From Myroides albus (GTDB lineage: Bacteria; Bacteroidota; Bacteroidia; Flavobacteriales; Flavobacteriaceae), in NCBI RefSeq assembly GCF_009711045.1, contig NZ_WMJX01000003.1:112238-176237 (forward strand): 64,000 nucleotides of DNA, in the 5' to 3' direction. Under the pieces are notes generated by a model. It had not been told where the DNA came from. It did no database searches and saw only the letters and a list, made by a program, of their open reading frames with translations. The position numbers were made by a program, and so were the translations under genes. Positions within the stretch are counted from its first letter, which is position 1. Each line of letters begins with the position of its first letter. Positions 45,445 through 55,294 of the stretch are shown piece by piece.

Positions 45445-45585
45445 CAATCACTGTTATATAGTATAATCGCACTTAGGTTATATGACAGAACACCTGTTAT
45501 AAACATGCTTTATGCGATTTTCAATTTTAGCTTTCTCTTGTAAAATTGTATCTTGCCAGCAAATTCAATTCTAACGAATACTTTT

Positions 45586-47739
45586 ATGAATCAAAAAATT
45601 AAACATTTATTCAAGGCACTTGTTGTTCTTGTTGCTATGCCTATCTATGCGCAACAAGGCGGAATGTGGGTTCCTTCCCTTCTAAAAGGAATGAACGAAA
45701 CAGAAATGCAAAGCCTAGGTATGAAAATGTCAGTTCAAGACATTTACGATGTAAACAACTCAAGTATGAAAGATGCGGTTCCGCATTTTAATGGAGGATG
45801 TTCTTCTGAAGTAATATCTCCACAAGGGTTGCTACTTACAAATCACCACTGTGGTTACAGTCAAATTCAAGCGCATTCATCAGTAGAAAATGACTACTTA
45901 GCAAATGGATTCTGGGCTAAAACAAAAGCAGATGAACTTCCTAATGATAACTTAGTTGTTACTTTCATGGTACGCATCGAAGATGTGACAAAACAAGTAT
46001 TAGCAGGAGTAAAAGACAAAGACTCTGAAGTAGTCAAAAAAGAGAAAATCAATAAAAACATTGCTAAGACAATTGCAAACTTTCCAAAAGAAGAATGGCA
46101 AGAGAATAAAATCAAATCATTCTTCGAAGGGAATCAATATATTCTATTTGTAACTGAGACATTCAAAGACGTGCGTTTAGTTGGAGCTCCACCATCATCA
46201 ATTGGTAAATTTGGTTCAGATACTGACAACTGGGTTTGGCCTAGACACACAGGAGATTTCTCTCTTTTCCGTATTTATGCAGACAAAAATAACAGACCTG
46301 CAGAATACTCTAAAGACAACGTACCATATACACCTAAGTACTACTTCCCTATCTCATTAGATGGTATATCAAATGGCGATTTTACTATGGTTTTTGGTTA
46401 TCCTGGAAGAACTCAAGAGTATTTGCCTTCGTATGCTGTTGAACAAATTGTAAATGATCTAAATCCTGTGAGAATTGGAATTAGAGATACGGCACTTAAA
46501 ATTACTGATGAATTTATGCGTGCTAATCAAGCGATAAAGATTCAATATGCCTCTAAGTATGCAAGTACAGCTAACTACTGGAAAAAGTGGATTGGAGAAA
46601 GCTTAGGTTTAAACAAAACAAATGCTGTTGCTGCTAAACAAGCATTCGAAAAGGATTTTATAGAAAGAGCTAATAAAAATAAAAAGACGAAAGAGTACGC
46701 AAATATTTTACCTCAATTCGAAAAGCTTTACAAAGAAATAACTCCTTATGCGGTAAGTAAAGATTACTACACTGAAGTAGCGCTGCGAAATGCAGAATTA
46801 CTATCGGCTGCATGGAAAGTTTACGCTATTGAAAGCTCTTTGAATAACACACAAGCTTTCGAAAATAAAAAGAATGCTATCGTTAAAGGACAAGAGCGTT
46901 TTTATAAAAATTACAGCAAAGTTGTAGATGAAAAAGTATTTGAAGCTATTGTAGGAAAATACGCGAAAGAAGCACCTCAAGAGTTCTTGCCAGAAATTCT
47001 TAAGAACATTGACATTGCATCAACTACTAAAAAAATATACAGTACGAGTAAATTGACATCATATGAAGGATTACAACAATTACTTCAAGGTGACAGCAAG
47101 CAAGTTTTAGAAAATCTGAATAACGATGCTGGCTATGTTTTTGCGAAAGAGATCTTCCAAAACTACCAACAAAACATTCTTCCTAAATATGAAGAATTAG
47201 ACAGAGAAATAAACGCTTTGCAACGTACCTTCATGAAAGCTCAATTAGAGTTATATCCAGATGCACGCATTTTCCCAGATGCAAACAGTACTTTAAGAGT
47301 TACTTATGGTAAAGTGGATGGTTACTTCCCGAAAGACGCTACATACTACGAACCAGTAACACATTTAGAAGGAATTATGGAAAAATATGTTCCTGGTGAC
47401 TACGAATTTGATGTTCCTCAAAAATTAGTAGAGTTATATAATTCGAAAGATTATGGTCAATATGCAGACAACGGAAAATTACCTGTTAATTTCATCGCGA
47501 CTAACCACACAACTGGAGGTAATTCAGGTAGTCCGGCAGTGGATGCATACGGTAATTTAATCGGTTTAAATTTCGACCGTGTATGGGAAGGAACGATGAG
47601 TGATATTTACTATGACCCTTCTATCTGTCGTAACATTATGGTGGATGCCAGATACATTTTATTCATCATCGATAAGTTTGCAGATGCAAAACATTTAATA
47701 GACGAGATGAAACTGGTTCACCCTAAGAAGAACAACTAA
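45586..47739 (+). CDS. S46 family dipeptidyl peptidase, DPP11-like (Asp/Glu-specific)
   Basis: A 717-residue periplasmic serine exopeptidase (signal peptide about 1-22, VAMPIYAQQG). The catalytic His88 lies in LTNHHCGYSQIQ and the Ser (about residue 647) in TTGGNSGSPAVD. S46 enzymes remove dipeptides from the N terminus. The residue 18 positions after the Ser is Arg (LNFDRVWEG), matching Arg673 of Porphyromonas gingivalis DPP11, which selects Asp/Glu at P1, whereas DPP7 has Gly. The call of acidic specificity rests on this residue. The ATG at 45586 is used because the upstream residues of the frame precede the signal peptide. Role: peptide nutrition in an asaccharolytic cell. Confidence 0.9.
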   Translation: MNQKIKHLFKALVVLVAMPIYAQQGGMWVPSLLKGMNETEMQSLGMKMSVQDIYDVNNSSMKDAVPHFNGGCSSEVISPQGLLLTNHHCGYSQIQAHSSVENDYLANGFWAKTKADELPNDNLVVTFMVRIEDVTKQVLAGVKDKDSEVVKKEKINKNIAKTIANFPKEEWQENKIKSFFEGNQYILFVTETFKDVRLVGAPPSSIGKFGSDTDNWVWPRHTGDFSLFRIYADKNNRPAEYSKDNVPYTPKYYFPISLDGISNGDFTMVFGYPGRTQEYLPSYAVEQIVNDLNPVRIGIRDTALKITDEFMRANQAIKIQYASKYASTANYWKKWIGESLGLNKTNAVAAKQAFEKDFIERANKNKKTKEYANILPQFEKLYKEITPYAVSKDYYTEVALRNAELLSAAWKVYAIESSLNNTQAFENKKNAIVKGQERFYKNYSKVVDEKVFEAIVGKYAKEAPQEFLPEILKNIDIASTTKKIYSTSKLTSYEGLQQLLQGDSKQVLENLNNDAGYVFAKEIFQNYQQNILPKYEELDREINALQRTFMKAQLELYPDARIFPDANSTLRVTYGKVDGYFPKDATYYEPVTHLEGIMEKYVPGDYEFDVPQKLVELYNSKDYGQYADNGKLPVNFIATNHTTGGNSGSPAVDAYGNLIGLNFDRVWEGTMSDIYYDPSICRNIMVDARYILFIIDKFADAKHLIDEMKLVHPKKNN

Positions 47740-47825
47740 CCAAATACTTGATTTACAATATTTTAATTGCAAAAAAAAACATAAAAAAAAAGTTTGCAAA
47801 AAAAATAATGGAATCAAAAAAGTTA

Positions 47826-47834
47826 TATATTTGT
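47826..47834 (+). promoter_or_regulatory. -7 box of the small Glu/Thr-rich lipoprotein gene
   Basis: TATATTTGT fits TANNTTTG and lies 37 bases before the ATG. Long A-runs lie upstream; no well-spaced TTG was found. Confidence 0.55.
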
Positions 47835-47870
47835 CTCGAATTAATAATTAACTTTTATATTTAATTTAAG

Positions 47871-48119
47871 ATGAAAAAAATCGCATTAAGCATTGCTTTA
47901 GTAGCTATGATGGGAGTATCTTTTGTATCTTGTAAAGAAACTGCAAAAGAAGCAACTCAAGAAGAAACAACTGTTGAAACTACAACTGAAGAAGCTCCAG
48001 CTACAACTGAAGAGGCTCCAGCTACAACTGAAGAAACTGTTGTTGAAACTGAAGCTACTACAGAAGAAGCTCCAGCTACTACAGAAGAAGCTCCAGCTAC
48101 AGAAGAAGCTGCTAAATAA
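47871..48119 (+). CDS. Small Glu/Thr/Ala-rich lipoprotein
   Basis: An 82-residue protein: signal peptide with a lipobox near Cys21 (MMGVSFVSCKETAK), then a strongly acidic low-complexity tail made of imperfect repeats of EEAPATT and TTEET, ending EEAPATEEAAK. The tail is likely disordered and carries few positive charges. The open frame, promoter and terminator all fit a real, probably abundant small lipoprotein. Lys-Glu after the Cys differs from the Ser-Ser-Asp-Asp start of the lipoprotein array, so surface export is less clear. Function unknown. Repeats in the DNA make copy-number change by slippage possible. Confidence 0.75.
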   Translation: MKKIALSIALVAMMGVSFVSCKETAKEATQEETTVETTTEEAPATTEEAPATTEETVVETEATTEEAPATTEEAPATEEAAK

Positions 48120-48141
48120 TTTTAGCAAAACTATTCATAAA

Positions 48142-48172
48142 AAGAAAACCTCGCAAGGCGAGGTTTTCTTAT
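48142..48172. terminator. Terminator between the small lipoprotein and GH3 genes
   Basis: AAGAAAACCTCGC and GCGAGGTTTTCTT are 13-bp perfect arms around AAG. It can serve both converging genes. Confidence 0.88.
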
Positions 48173-48189
48173 TTATATTACTTTCTATT

Positions 48190-49698
48190 CTACATATTTA
48201 AAAGTTCTTCTAACAATTTTCTCTCATTAGACAATCTTGGAACTTTATGTTGACCTCCCAGCTTATCGTTGTTTTTTAACCAGTCGTAGAACAAATTCTT
48301 TCTTGCATTGTGAAACACCAATGGATTCAATGTCATATTATTAGCTCTTTTAGCTTCATAATCAGAATTTAATGCTTGTAAGTTTTTATCTAATACTTCA
48401 CTAAAAAGTCTCATATCCGAAGGTTCTTTAGTAAACTCGACTAACCACTCGTGAGCTCCTTTATCTGTTCCATTCATAAAAATTGGTGCAACTGTATATT
48501 CAGCTACCTCAGCGTTAAACTCATTACATGTCTTAGCCAGTGCTCTATCCGTATTTTCAATCATTAACTCCTCTCCAAAAACGTTGATATAGTGCTTAGT
48601 TCTTCCAGTGATCTTAATGCGATAAGGTAGTAAACTTGTAAATCGAACAGTATCTCCAATCAAATAACGTACTAAACCAGCATTGGTTGTAATAACTATA
48701 GCATAATTCTTGTCCTTTTCAACTTCGGATAACGGAATAATCTTTTGATTTGACGTCCCATAGGTATCCATAGGTATAAATTCATAGAAAATGCCATAAT
48801 CAAGCATCAAAAGCAACTCATTACAATCGTTCTGATCTTGAATAGCAAAGAACCCTTCTGACGCATTATAGATCTCGTAATACCTAAAGTCTTTTCTTGG
48901 CAATAACTTCTTATATTGATCCTTATACGGTTCAAAACTAACTCCCCCATGAAAGTAAACTTCTGCATTAGGCCATAGCTCGTGTAAATCGTGCTTACCT
49001 GTTTCCTCAATAATGCGATTAAACAATACCAGCATCCAAGATGGAACACCTGCAAAACTTGTTACATTCTCATTTCTAACCTCTTTGATAATCGCATTCA
49101 TCTTACTTTCCCACTCAGACATCAAGGAAGTCTTATTACTTGGCGTACTGCTAAACTCTGCCCAAAAAGGCATATTGTCAATCAGAATAGCCGAAAGATC
49201 ACCAAAAAAAGTATTATTATCTTCATACAACTGCTTACTTCCACCTAATCTCAAACTTTTTCCGGTAAAGAGTTGGGAATTTTCATTGTTATTTAAGTAC
49301 AAGCACAATAGATCTTTTGCTGCTTTGTAATGACAATTCTCTAAAGCTTCATTGCTAACAGGAATAAACTTGCTCTTGGCATTAGTGGTTCCGCTTGACT
49401 TTGCAAACCAACGAATCTGCTCTGGCCAAAATATATTGCTTTCACCTTTTCGCGCACGCTCTATATAAGGTTCAAATTCCTCATACTTGAATAAAGGTAC
49501 TCTTTCAGAAAAAGTCTTATAGTTAGATATACTTTCATATCCAAACTCTTTACCCAATAAAGTTTTTTCATTTGTTTTAATCAAACTTAAAAACAAATCA
49601 TTTTGAACTTCATTAGGGTATTTTCTAAACAAATCTATTTGATGAATTCGCTTCTTGAGAATCCATGATGCTATAGAATTAATAATTGTAAAAGCCAT
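48190..49698 (-). CDS. GH3 auxin-responsive promoter family protein
   Basis: A 502-residue protein of the GH3 fold, an ANL-type adenylating enzyme family. The region around residue 112 has the ATP-binding SSGTTNAKSKFIPVS motif, followed by NASEGFFAIQD and TNAGLVRYLIGDTVRFTSL, typical of GH3. Plant members conjugate amino acids to hormones; bacterial ones are widespread in Bacteroidota with unknown acids and amines as substrates. It is a single gene on the minus strand, divergent from the DUF2797 gene. Confidence 0.88.
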   Translation of the reverse strand: MAFTIINSIASWILKKRIHQIDLFRKYPNEVQNDLFLSLIKTNEKTLLGKEFGYESISNYKTFSERVPLFKYEEFEPYIERARKGESNIFWPEQIRWFAKSSGTTNAKSKFIPVSNEALENCHYKAAKDLLCLYLNNNENSQLFTGKSLRLGGSKQLYEDNNTFFGDLSAILIDNMPFWAEFSSTPSNKTSLMSEWESKMNAIIKEVRNENVTSFAGVPSWMLVLFNRIIEETGKHDLHELWPNAEVYFHGGVSFEPYKDQYKKLLPRKDFRYYEIYNASEGFFAIQDQNDCNELLLMLDYGIFYEFIPMDTYGTSNQKIIPLSEVEKDKNYAIVITTNAGLVRYLIGDTVRFTSLLPYRIKITGRTKHYINVFGEELMIENTDRALAKTCNEFNAEVAEYTVAPIFMNGTDKGAHEWLVEFTKEPSDMRLFSEVLDKNLQALNSDYEAKRANNMTLNPLVFHNARKNLFYDWLKNNDKLGGQHKVPRLSNERKLLEELLNM

Positions 49699-49807
49699 AT
49701 AGTGTCAAATAATCAGTCTAATTTACTTTTAAATAAAAAAGCAAATAATTTTAGTAGTAAATGTTTTTTGTATTTTTACTGCCTTACCAAAAATAACAAT
49801 TTTATTT

Positions 49808-50605
49808 ATGCAATACGAAGGAGTTTTAAACAAAATGCAGACGGAATTTAACAATCCTATTGAATACTATTTAGTCTTTAAAAATAACTTTTTAAATATC
49901 AATCAAATATTAGACAGAACAATTCAAATCGAATTTGTCGGATATGAATGTTTGAACTGTGGAGAGCACAAAAAGATATTTCGACAAGGATTTTGCTATG
50001 ATTGCTTTTATAAAAGTGCTGAAGTTGGTGATTGGATTATGAGACCAGAACTAAGTACAGCACATTTAGGGATTGAAGACCGCGACTTAGCTTATGAATC
50101 AAAAGTTCAATTACAACCTCATATAGTATACCTTGCACTATCCAGTGATGTAAAAGTAGGCGTTACTCGTAAAACTCAAGTTCCTACCAGATGGATAGAC
50201 CAGGGAGCATCCAAAGCAATAGAGATTGTAGAGGTGCCAAACCGATATTTAGCAGGAATCACTGAAGTAGCTCTAAAAGATACCTTTACAGACAAAACTA
50301 ATTGGAGAAAAATGCTTCAAAACGAAATAGCTACAGAAGATTTATTTGCAATAAGAGAATCTCTCTTAGACAAGCTACCAGAAGAAGTTAAATCTTATTT
50401 TGACACAACATCGAACAGATTATTAGACCTCAACTATCCTGTCTTGCAATATCCAACAAAAATTAAAAGTCTCAATTTAGAAAAAACGCCTTCTTTTGAA
50501 GGGAAACTAAAAGGAGTAAAAGGTCAATATTTAATATTTGAAGATGGAACCGTATTTAATATTCGTACCTATGAAGGCTTTGTAGTCAATATAAATATTC
50601 AATAA
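49808..50605 (+). CDS. DUF2797 domain-containing protein with zinc ribbon
   Basis: A 265-residue cytoplasmic protein. A four-Cys zinc-ribbon-like motif is seen at about residues 48-70 (YECLNCGEHKKIFRQGFCYD, with a further CF). The middle region HIVYLALSSDVKVGVTRKTQVPTRWIDQGA is the conserved core of DUF2797 and resembles a GIY-YIG-like segment (VYLA...KVGVTR). No activity is established to my knowledge. It is divergent from the GH3 gene and converges on the AsmA-like gene across a terminator. Confidence 0.82.
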   Translation: MQYEGVLNKMQTEFNNPIEYYLVFKNNFLNINQILDRTIQIEFVGYECLNCGEHKKIFRQGFCYDCFYKSAEVGDWIMRPELSTAHLGIEDRDLAYESKVQLQPHIVYLALSSDVKVGVTRKTQVPTRWIDQGASKAIEIVEVPNRYLAGITEVALKDTFTDKTNWRKMLQNEIATEDLFAIRESLLDKLPEEVKSYFDTTSNRLLDLNYPVLQYPTKIKSLNLEKTPSFEGKLKGVKGQYLIFEDGTVFNIRTYEGFVVNINIQ

Positions 50606-50620
50606 TACGAAAAACAAAAA

Positions 50621-50652
50621 AGAGAGCTCTTTCTAAAGAGCTCTCTTCATTT
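50621..50652. terminator. Bidirectional terminator between the DUF2797 and AsmA-like genes
   Basis: AGAGAGCTCTTT and AAAGAGCTCTCT form a 12-bp perfect stem around CT, flanked by an A-run and T-rich sequence. Confidence 0.88.
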
Positions 50653-50657
50653 TTAAA

Positions 50658-53309
50658 CTATTCTTTTGCAGGTTCTTCTTTTTTCTTTTTGCCGAATAAC
50701 CCTTTTAATCCTTCACCGAGTTTATTAACAACTTCTTCTGTTTCATCTTTTTTTGCTTCTCCTTCCGCATTAGCTCCTTCCCCTTCATTCTTTTTCTTTC
50801 CTCCACCAAGCATATCAAACAAAGCTTCTGTTCCCTTGTCAACTAATCTATTTTTTTGTTCTTCAATAATCTGATTTGTCAAATTAGTTACCACTTCTCC
50901 CATATTTGTTCCAACTTTAGGAGAAGCAAAGTTACCAGTTAACTCTACCTTTACAGGGATCGCATTGAATTTATCGCTTTCCTTTGGTCCTAACTTAGCT
51001 AATGTATTTGCAATATCACTACCCAATAACTTAGCAGGTACTTTAAAATCTAAATCATAGTCTAACGTTTGATCAAAACCATGTTCTCCTGATACCTGTA
51101 CTGCCATGTCTTTTAACTTTATGTCAAAGGGTTTAAACTGTACTTTTCCATTTTTAAACACAATATGCATACGCTTGTTGTTTAAATCTATTTTCTTTAA
51201 ATCTATAAAAGAAACCCCCTTATCTAAAGCCGCAAGCAATTGAGATTTTTGAGGATCAATTTCAGAGTCAACCAAAGTTCCTTGAATATCCCCACTTAAA
51301 CTATTCATATCTGGTGTTAAGTCTAAAGCATTTAACTTCCCACTCATCTTCACATCCCCATTTATTTTTCCACTAACAATCCCCGCAATTGGTGCAATCG
51401 TTTTAAGAAACTCTAATTCTGTAAATGTACTTTTTACATCAAGGGATTTTAATCCTAAATTCATATCAAAAACTGGAGTAGTTTCTTTTGTTGATACATT
51501 CCCATCAAACGCTAATATACCATTAAAGATATTTGTTGACATATTCTGTAAACGAGCAGCTTCATCGCGAATAACCAAACTACCTTTCACATTGTTAAGC
51601 ACTAAATTGTCATAGACTACCTTTTTAGCATTTGCGTTAATAGTACAATCTAAGAATCCTGGTATTTTTAAAGGCTCTGCTGCATCATTTGTCGCTTTTT
51701 CTTCCTTCTTCGGAGTTTCCGTTGTTGAAACAACATCTTCTTTCATTAAATCCGCCAAGACAAAGTTGCTTGAATTAACATTGAAGTTTCCTTTTAGTGT
51801 TTGCTTTTTGAATAAGAACCCATATAAATTATCTAATCGACCATCAGCTGCGATATCTGTTGTTCCTGTTTTCAGGTTAAACTTATTCAAGCTTACATTA
51901 CTTGTATTAAAGGTCAAAGCTGCTTCTTGTATCTGCAGTGGCTTCGCCATGGCATCATTTGAATAGTTAAACCCTGTCAACGATAGACTACCTGAGTTTT
52001 TTATATTTTGATAGAGTCCTTTTTCCACCGAATTCATATCAAAAGCAGTATTCACATTTGCTTTCAATATTCCCGAAAGGGGTATATCCATTTTTATTGG
52101 ATATGCTTTTGTCACATTTGCCAGGTTAATTATTCCGTCAAACTTAGCGTTTACAAGCATATTCTCTGTTATATTTCTAATGTTTGCACTTGCATTAAAA
52201 ACATCCTTATCAATTTTAAATGACAGTTTGTTAAGGTCAACATAAGTATCTTTCACTATTCCTGTCTGATTCATTATATTGACATCTAAAACAATGTTTG
52301 AAACACCTTGTGGCAAATCCGGATATTGGAATGACGCATTCTTAGCTCCCATGTGAATTGCCAATGTCAGTATCGTTTGCTCAGATAATTTCCCTTTTAC
52401 TTTTCCATCCACCTTAAAATCCCCTGAGGTAGTTACCCCATCCAAGTTTCCTGCATAAGCCTCAGGTATCAATCCCAAGAAGTTTTTGAAATCTGAATCA
52501 GGAGTACCGAAAGTCAAATCGTACAATTGACCATCCTCAACCATCTGCAATGACCCATCAAACTGCAAAGGCAATTGATTAATCAAAGCCTTATTGTCCT
52601 TAAATGTAAACTTCATACTATCCATATCTATTCCGATAATGGCTTTTAGAGATAGACTTACATCATTCAACATTTTGGTCCCCTCCATGTCGAATGAAAC
52701 TTTCGTTCTCGTCTCCGTATTTAAGTCCAATACATTATTAGCTAAGTTTCCTTTACCTTGATGGTATAACTCTTTTGCAATAAAAGTCATCTTAGAACTT
52801 AAATCAGTATAGCTGACATTCAAATTCTCGATTAAGTAATAATCTAATGCCAATGAAAAAGGAGTCGTTTCTGAATCCTCTGAATCCTCTTGATCCTCTT
52901 CATCTATAATTGCCACATCATAGTTAGCTACCCCCTTCTCATCTACAAGTACATTCACTTTTGTATTCAGAGCGGAGATAGACTCGATTTGCATTGGTTC
53001 ATTTGCACTGTTAAACAATTGCATCACTGACATTTTCAGACCAATCTTTTCAGAATACACAAGTGTATCTCCCTCAAAAGGAGCTTTATTAATAACGACT
53101 AACTCATTAATCGACACTGTTGCCTTAGGGAAATTGCGTATTAAACTTAAGTTTACACTTTCAAAGTTGACTGTGGCATTAATATTATCATTAATAGTCT
53201 TCTTAACTAAGTCTTGTATTTTCCCCTTAAACAAGACTGGAGTTAATAACAATAAAATAATTAATAGGACAAGAATACCTCCACCCCATTTCAAAATCTT
53301 TTTACCCAT
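50658..53309 (-). CDS. AsmA-like protein
   Basis: An 883-residue protein with one N-terminal membrane helix (LKWGGGILVLLIILLLLTPV) and a long periplasmic beta-rich repeat body as in the AsmA/TamB/YhdP bridge-like lipid-transfer group. The C-terminal AsmA segment is visible (DLTPDMNSLSGDIQGTLVDS, then MAVQVSGEHGFDQTLDYDLDFKVPAKLLG), followed by a Lys/Glu-rich tail (KKKEEPAKE). Proteins of this group help move phospholipids to the outer membrane. It lies downstream of sppA but is separated from it by a terminator. Confidence 0.88.
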   Translation of the reverse strand: MGKKILKWGGGILVLLIILLLLTPVLFKGKIQDLVKKTINDNINATVNFESVNLSLIRNFPKATVSINELVVINKAPFEGDTLVYSEKIGLKMSVMQLFNSANEPMQIESISALNTKVNVLVDEKGVANYDVAIIDEEDQEDSEDSETTPFSLALDYYLIENLNVSYTDLSSKMTFIAKELYHQGKGNLANNVLDLNTETRTKVSFDMEGTKMLNDVSLSLKAIIGIDMDSMKFTFKDNKALINQLPLQFDGSLQMVEDGQLYDLTFGTPDSDFKNFLGLIPEAYAGNLDGVTTSGDFKVDGKVKGKLSEQTILTLAIHMGAKNASFQYPDLPQGVSNIVLDVNIMNQTGIVKDTYVDLNKLSFKIDKDVFNASANIRNITENMLVNAKFDGIINLANVTKAYPIKMDIPLSGILKANVNTAFDMNSVEKGLYQNIKNSGSLSLTGFNYSNDAMAKPLQIQEAALTFNTSNVSLNKFNLKTGTTDIAADGRLDNLYGFLFKKQTLKGNFNVNSSNFVLADLMKEDVVSTTETPKKEEKATNDAAEPLKIPGFLDCTINANAKKVVYDNLVLNNVKGSLVIRDEAARLQNMSTNIFNGILAFDGNVSTKETTPVFDMNLGLKSLDVKSTFTELEFLKTIAPIAGIVSGKINGDVKMSGKLNALDLTPDMNSLSGDIQGTLVDSEIDPQKSQLLAALDKGVSFIDLKKIDLNNKRMHIVFKNGKVQFKPFDIKLKDMAVQVSGEHGFDQTLDYDLDFKVPAKLLGSDIANTLAKLGPKESDKFNAIPVKVELTGNFASPKVGTNMGEVVTNLTNQIIEEQKNRLVDKGTEALFDMLGGGKKKNEGEGANAEGEAKKDETEEVVNKLGEGLKGLFGKKKKEEPAKE

Positions 53310-53340
53310 AACAAATATATTTTATACAAAATAACGAAAA

Positions 53341-53377
53341 AAAGAGCCAACACGTATAAATACGGTTGGCTCTCTTA
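53341..53377 (-). terminator. Terminator of sppA
   Basis: AGAGCCAAC and GTTGGCTCT pair, with an inner CGTAT/ATACG-like stem. On the minus strand the hairpin runs into a T-run just before the AsmA-like gene. Confidence 0.85.
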
Positions 53378-53399
53378 CATATTTCCATTATTGTTACTC

Positions 53400-55169
53400 T
53401 TAATAGACAGTTATCTCATAAGGTAATATTGTTTGCACTCCTTTTAAAGAATTAAAATAGTTTAAACGCTCAATTAGTTCATAATTAGCTTCTCCAATCT
53501 TTTCTTTGATCAACTCATCTTGGGTTTTTAGAACAGAAGCTCCTAAATATTTTCTAAGCAAGTCCTCAAAATTTAATTCATACTCAGGATAATTGACAAC
53601 TTGATAAGTTTCAAGTTCAACTTTATCAACTGCATATTGAATAGCTTTACTCAAGCCTCCGATCTCATCAACTAATCCATTAGCAATCGCATCTGTACCC
53701 GTCCAAACTCTACCTTGTGCTAAAGCGTCAACTTGCTCGAAAGTCATGTTTCTACCAGCTGCTACACGGTTAACAAACGTAGTATATACATTCTCTACAC
53801 TTTCTGTGATATGCTTTCTTGAATTTTCATCTAAAGGTTTAAATGGGCTATACATAACTGCATTCTCATGCGTTTTTACTTGTTGTGCATTAACGCCATA
53901 CTTCGAAGCGACATTACTGAAGTTTGGCAACATACCGAAAACGCCGATAGACCCAGTAATTGTGGTAGCATCTGCAAAAATTCTATCTGCGTTACACGAG
54001 ATGTAATAACCTCCAGAAGCAGCCATGCTTCCCATAGATACAATTACAGGTTTCTCTTTTTTAGTTAACTCTATTTCTCGCCAAATTAAATCTGATGTCA
54101 ATGCACTTCCACCTGGACTATCCACGCGCAAAACAATCGCTTTTACTTTATCGTTTTTTCTCGCTTTTCTCAAGGCTCTATTGATTGACCCTTCTCCAAT
54201 ATAGTTTACATTTCCTTCACCACTTAAGATTTGACCTTGTGCATAAATAACTGCAATTTGATCGTCTTTTGTTTTCAAAGCTTCAGCAGCATGTATTGAC
54301 TTAGTGTATTCTAAAATTTTAATTTTATTATACTCAGCATCGTCGTCTATGTTAAGTGCTTTTTTAATATCAGCATGATACTCATCTTCGTAAACTACTT
54401 TATCTACCAAGCCTGTTTTCAAAGCTAATTCAGGTGTTCTTGCACCCAGACTGCCAGCGATCTCATTCAGTTTCTCTACAGAGATATTTCTACTGTTTGA
54501 TATATCAGTAACCACATTACCCCAAATAGAATTTAAAAACACAGAAATTTGCTCATAATTCGCTGCACTCATTTTATTCTCTAAGTATGGTTCTACAGCA
54601 CTCTTATACTTACCATGACGAATCACCTCCATCTTCACACCAGTCTTTTCTTGAAGGTCTTTCAAATAAAGAATTTCTGTTGCTAACCCTCTAAAATCTA
54701 AATCTCCCACAGGATTCAAGTAAATAGAATCAGCCACAGAACTTAAATAGTATTCTGTCTGCGAGTACATATCCGCATAAGACAGGACGAACTTGCCACT
54801 TTCTTTAAAACGCTCTAATGCCTCACGCAATTCGCTTCGCTGTGAAATCCCCAAAGAAGAATTGTTCTTCAAAATAGATATCCCCTTAATTTTATCATCT
54901 GATTTAGCTACTTCAATGGCTTTCAAAACATTTGACAAACCATCTGTATCTTCATCTGAAATACTGATATCTTTAAAGTTAAATTTACCTCCATAATCAT
55001 AAGTCACTTTAGATAAATCTAATTCTAAAACAGAATTGCTTTTAACTACTACTTTTTCAGAGCCACTACTTCCGATTGCCGCTCCAATTGACAATAACAT
55101 AAAGAAAGCTAAAATAGTAAAGACAAATAACCCTACGATTGTCGCTAACACATTTCTTAAAAATCTCAT
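53400..55169 (-). CDS. sppA: Signal peptide peptidase SppA, 67-kDa type
   Basis: A 589-residue inner-membrane serine protease that degrades cleaved signal peptides. The N-terminal anchor is ATIVGLFVFTILAFFMLLSI. Two tandem S49 domains follow: the first carries the general-base Lys in RHGKYKSAVEPYLENKMS, the second the nucleophile Ser in VSMGSMAASGGYYISCNA, the arrangement of the E. coli enzyme in which both halves contribute to the active site. VLRVDSPGGSAL is also typical. It is a single-gene transcript divergent from the folK fusion. Confidence 0.95.
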   Translation of the reverse strand: MRFLRNVLATIVGLFVFTILAFFMLLSIGAAIGSSGSEKVVVKSNSVLELDLSKVTYDYGGKFNFKDISISDEDTDGLSNVLKAIEVAKSDDKIKGISILKNNSSLGISQRSELREALERFKESGKFVLSYADMYSQTEYYLSSVADSIYLNPVGDLDFRGLATEILYLKDLQEKTGVKMEVIRHGKYKSAVEPYLENKMSAANYEQISVFLNSIWGNVVTDISNSRNISVEKLNEIAGSLGARTPELALKTGLVDKVVYEDEYHADIKKALNIDDDAEYNKIKILEYTKSIHAAEALKTKDDQIAVIYAQGQILSGEGNVNYIGEGSINRALRKARKNDKVKAIVLRVDSPGGSALTSDLIWREIELTKKEKPVIVSMGSMAASGGYYISCNADRIFADATTITGSIGVFGMLPNFSNVASKYGVNAQQVKTHENAVMYSPFKPLDENSRKHITESVENVYTTFVNRVAAGRNMTFEQVDALAQGRVWTGTDAIANGLVDEIGGLSKAIQYAVDKVELETYQVVNYPEYELNFEDLLRKYLGASVLKTQDELIKEKIGEANYELIERLNYFNSLKGVQTILPYEITVY

Positions 55170-55294
55170 ATATAAAACAATTTATTCTATTAGTCGTATT
55201 GATACTAATTTTGTTACATTCCCAATTAATTTTGTGGATAAGAACTACTACAAAAGTAGCATTTATTCAAATTTCTTTTAGTTACTTTGCCCTT

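Larger units (their letters stand above)
45195..45585. other. 391-bp divergent intergenic region with two palindromes
   Basis: The region separates the aldo/keto reductase gene (minus) from the DPP11-like gene (plus). No gene is seen. It holds the palindromes at 45282-45298 and 45422-45444, listed separately. The rest is AT-rich, and no exact TANNTTTG box was identified close to either start. Confidence 0.6.

Noticed and set aside
47898..48201. Cys/Ser/Phe-rich and Leu/Lys-rich frames over the small lipoprotein gene
   Set aside because: Antisense and shifted readings of a low-complexity repeat; the lipoprotein frame has a signal peptide and a terminator.
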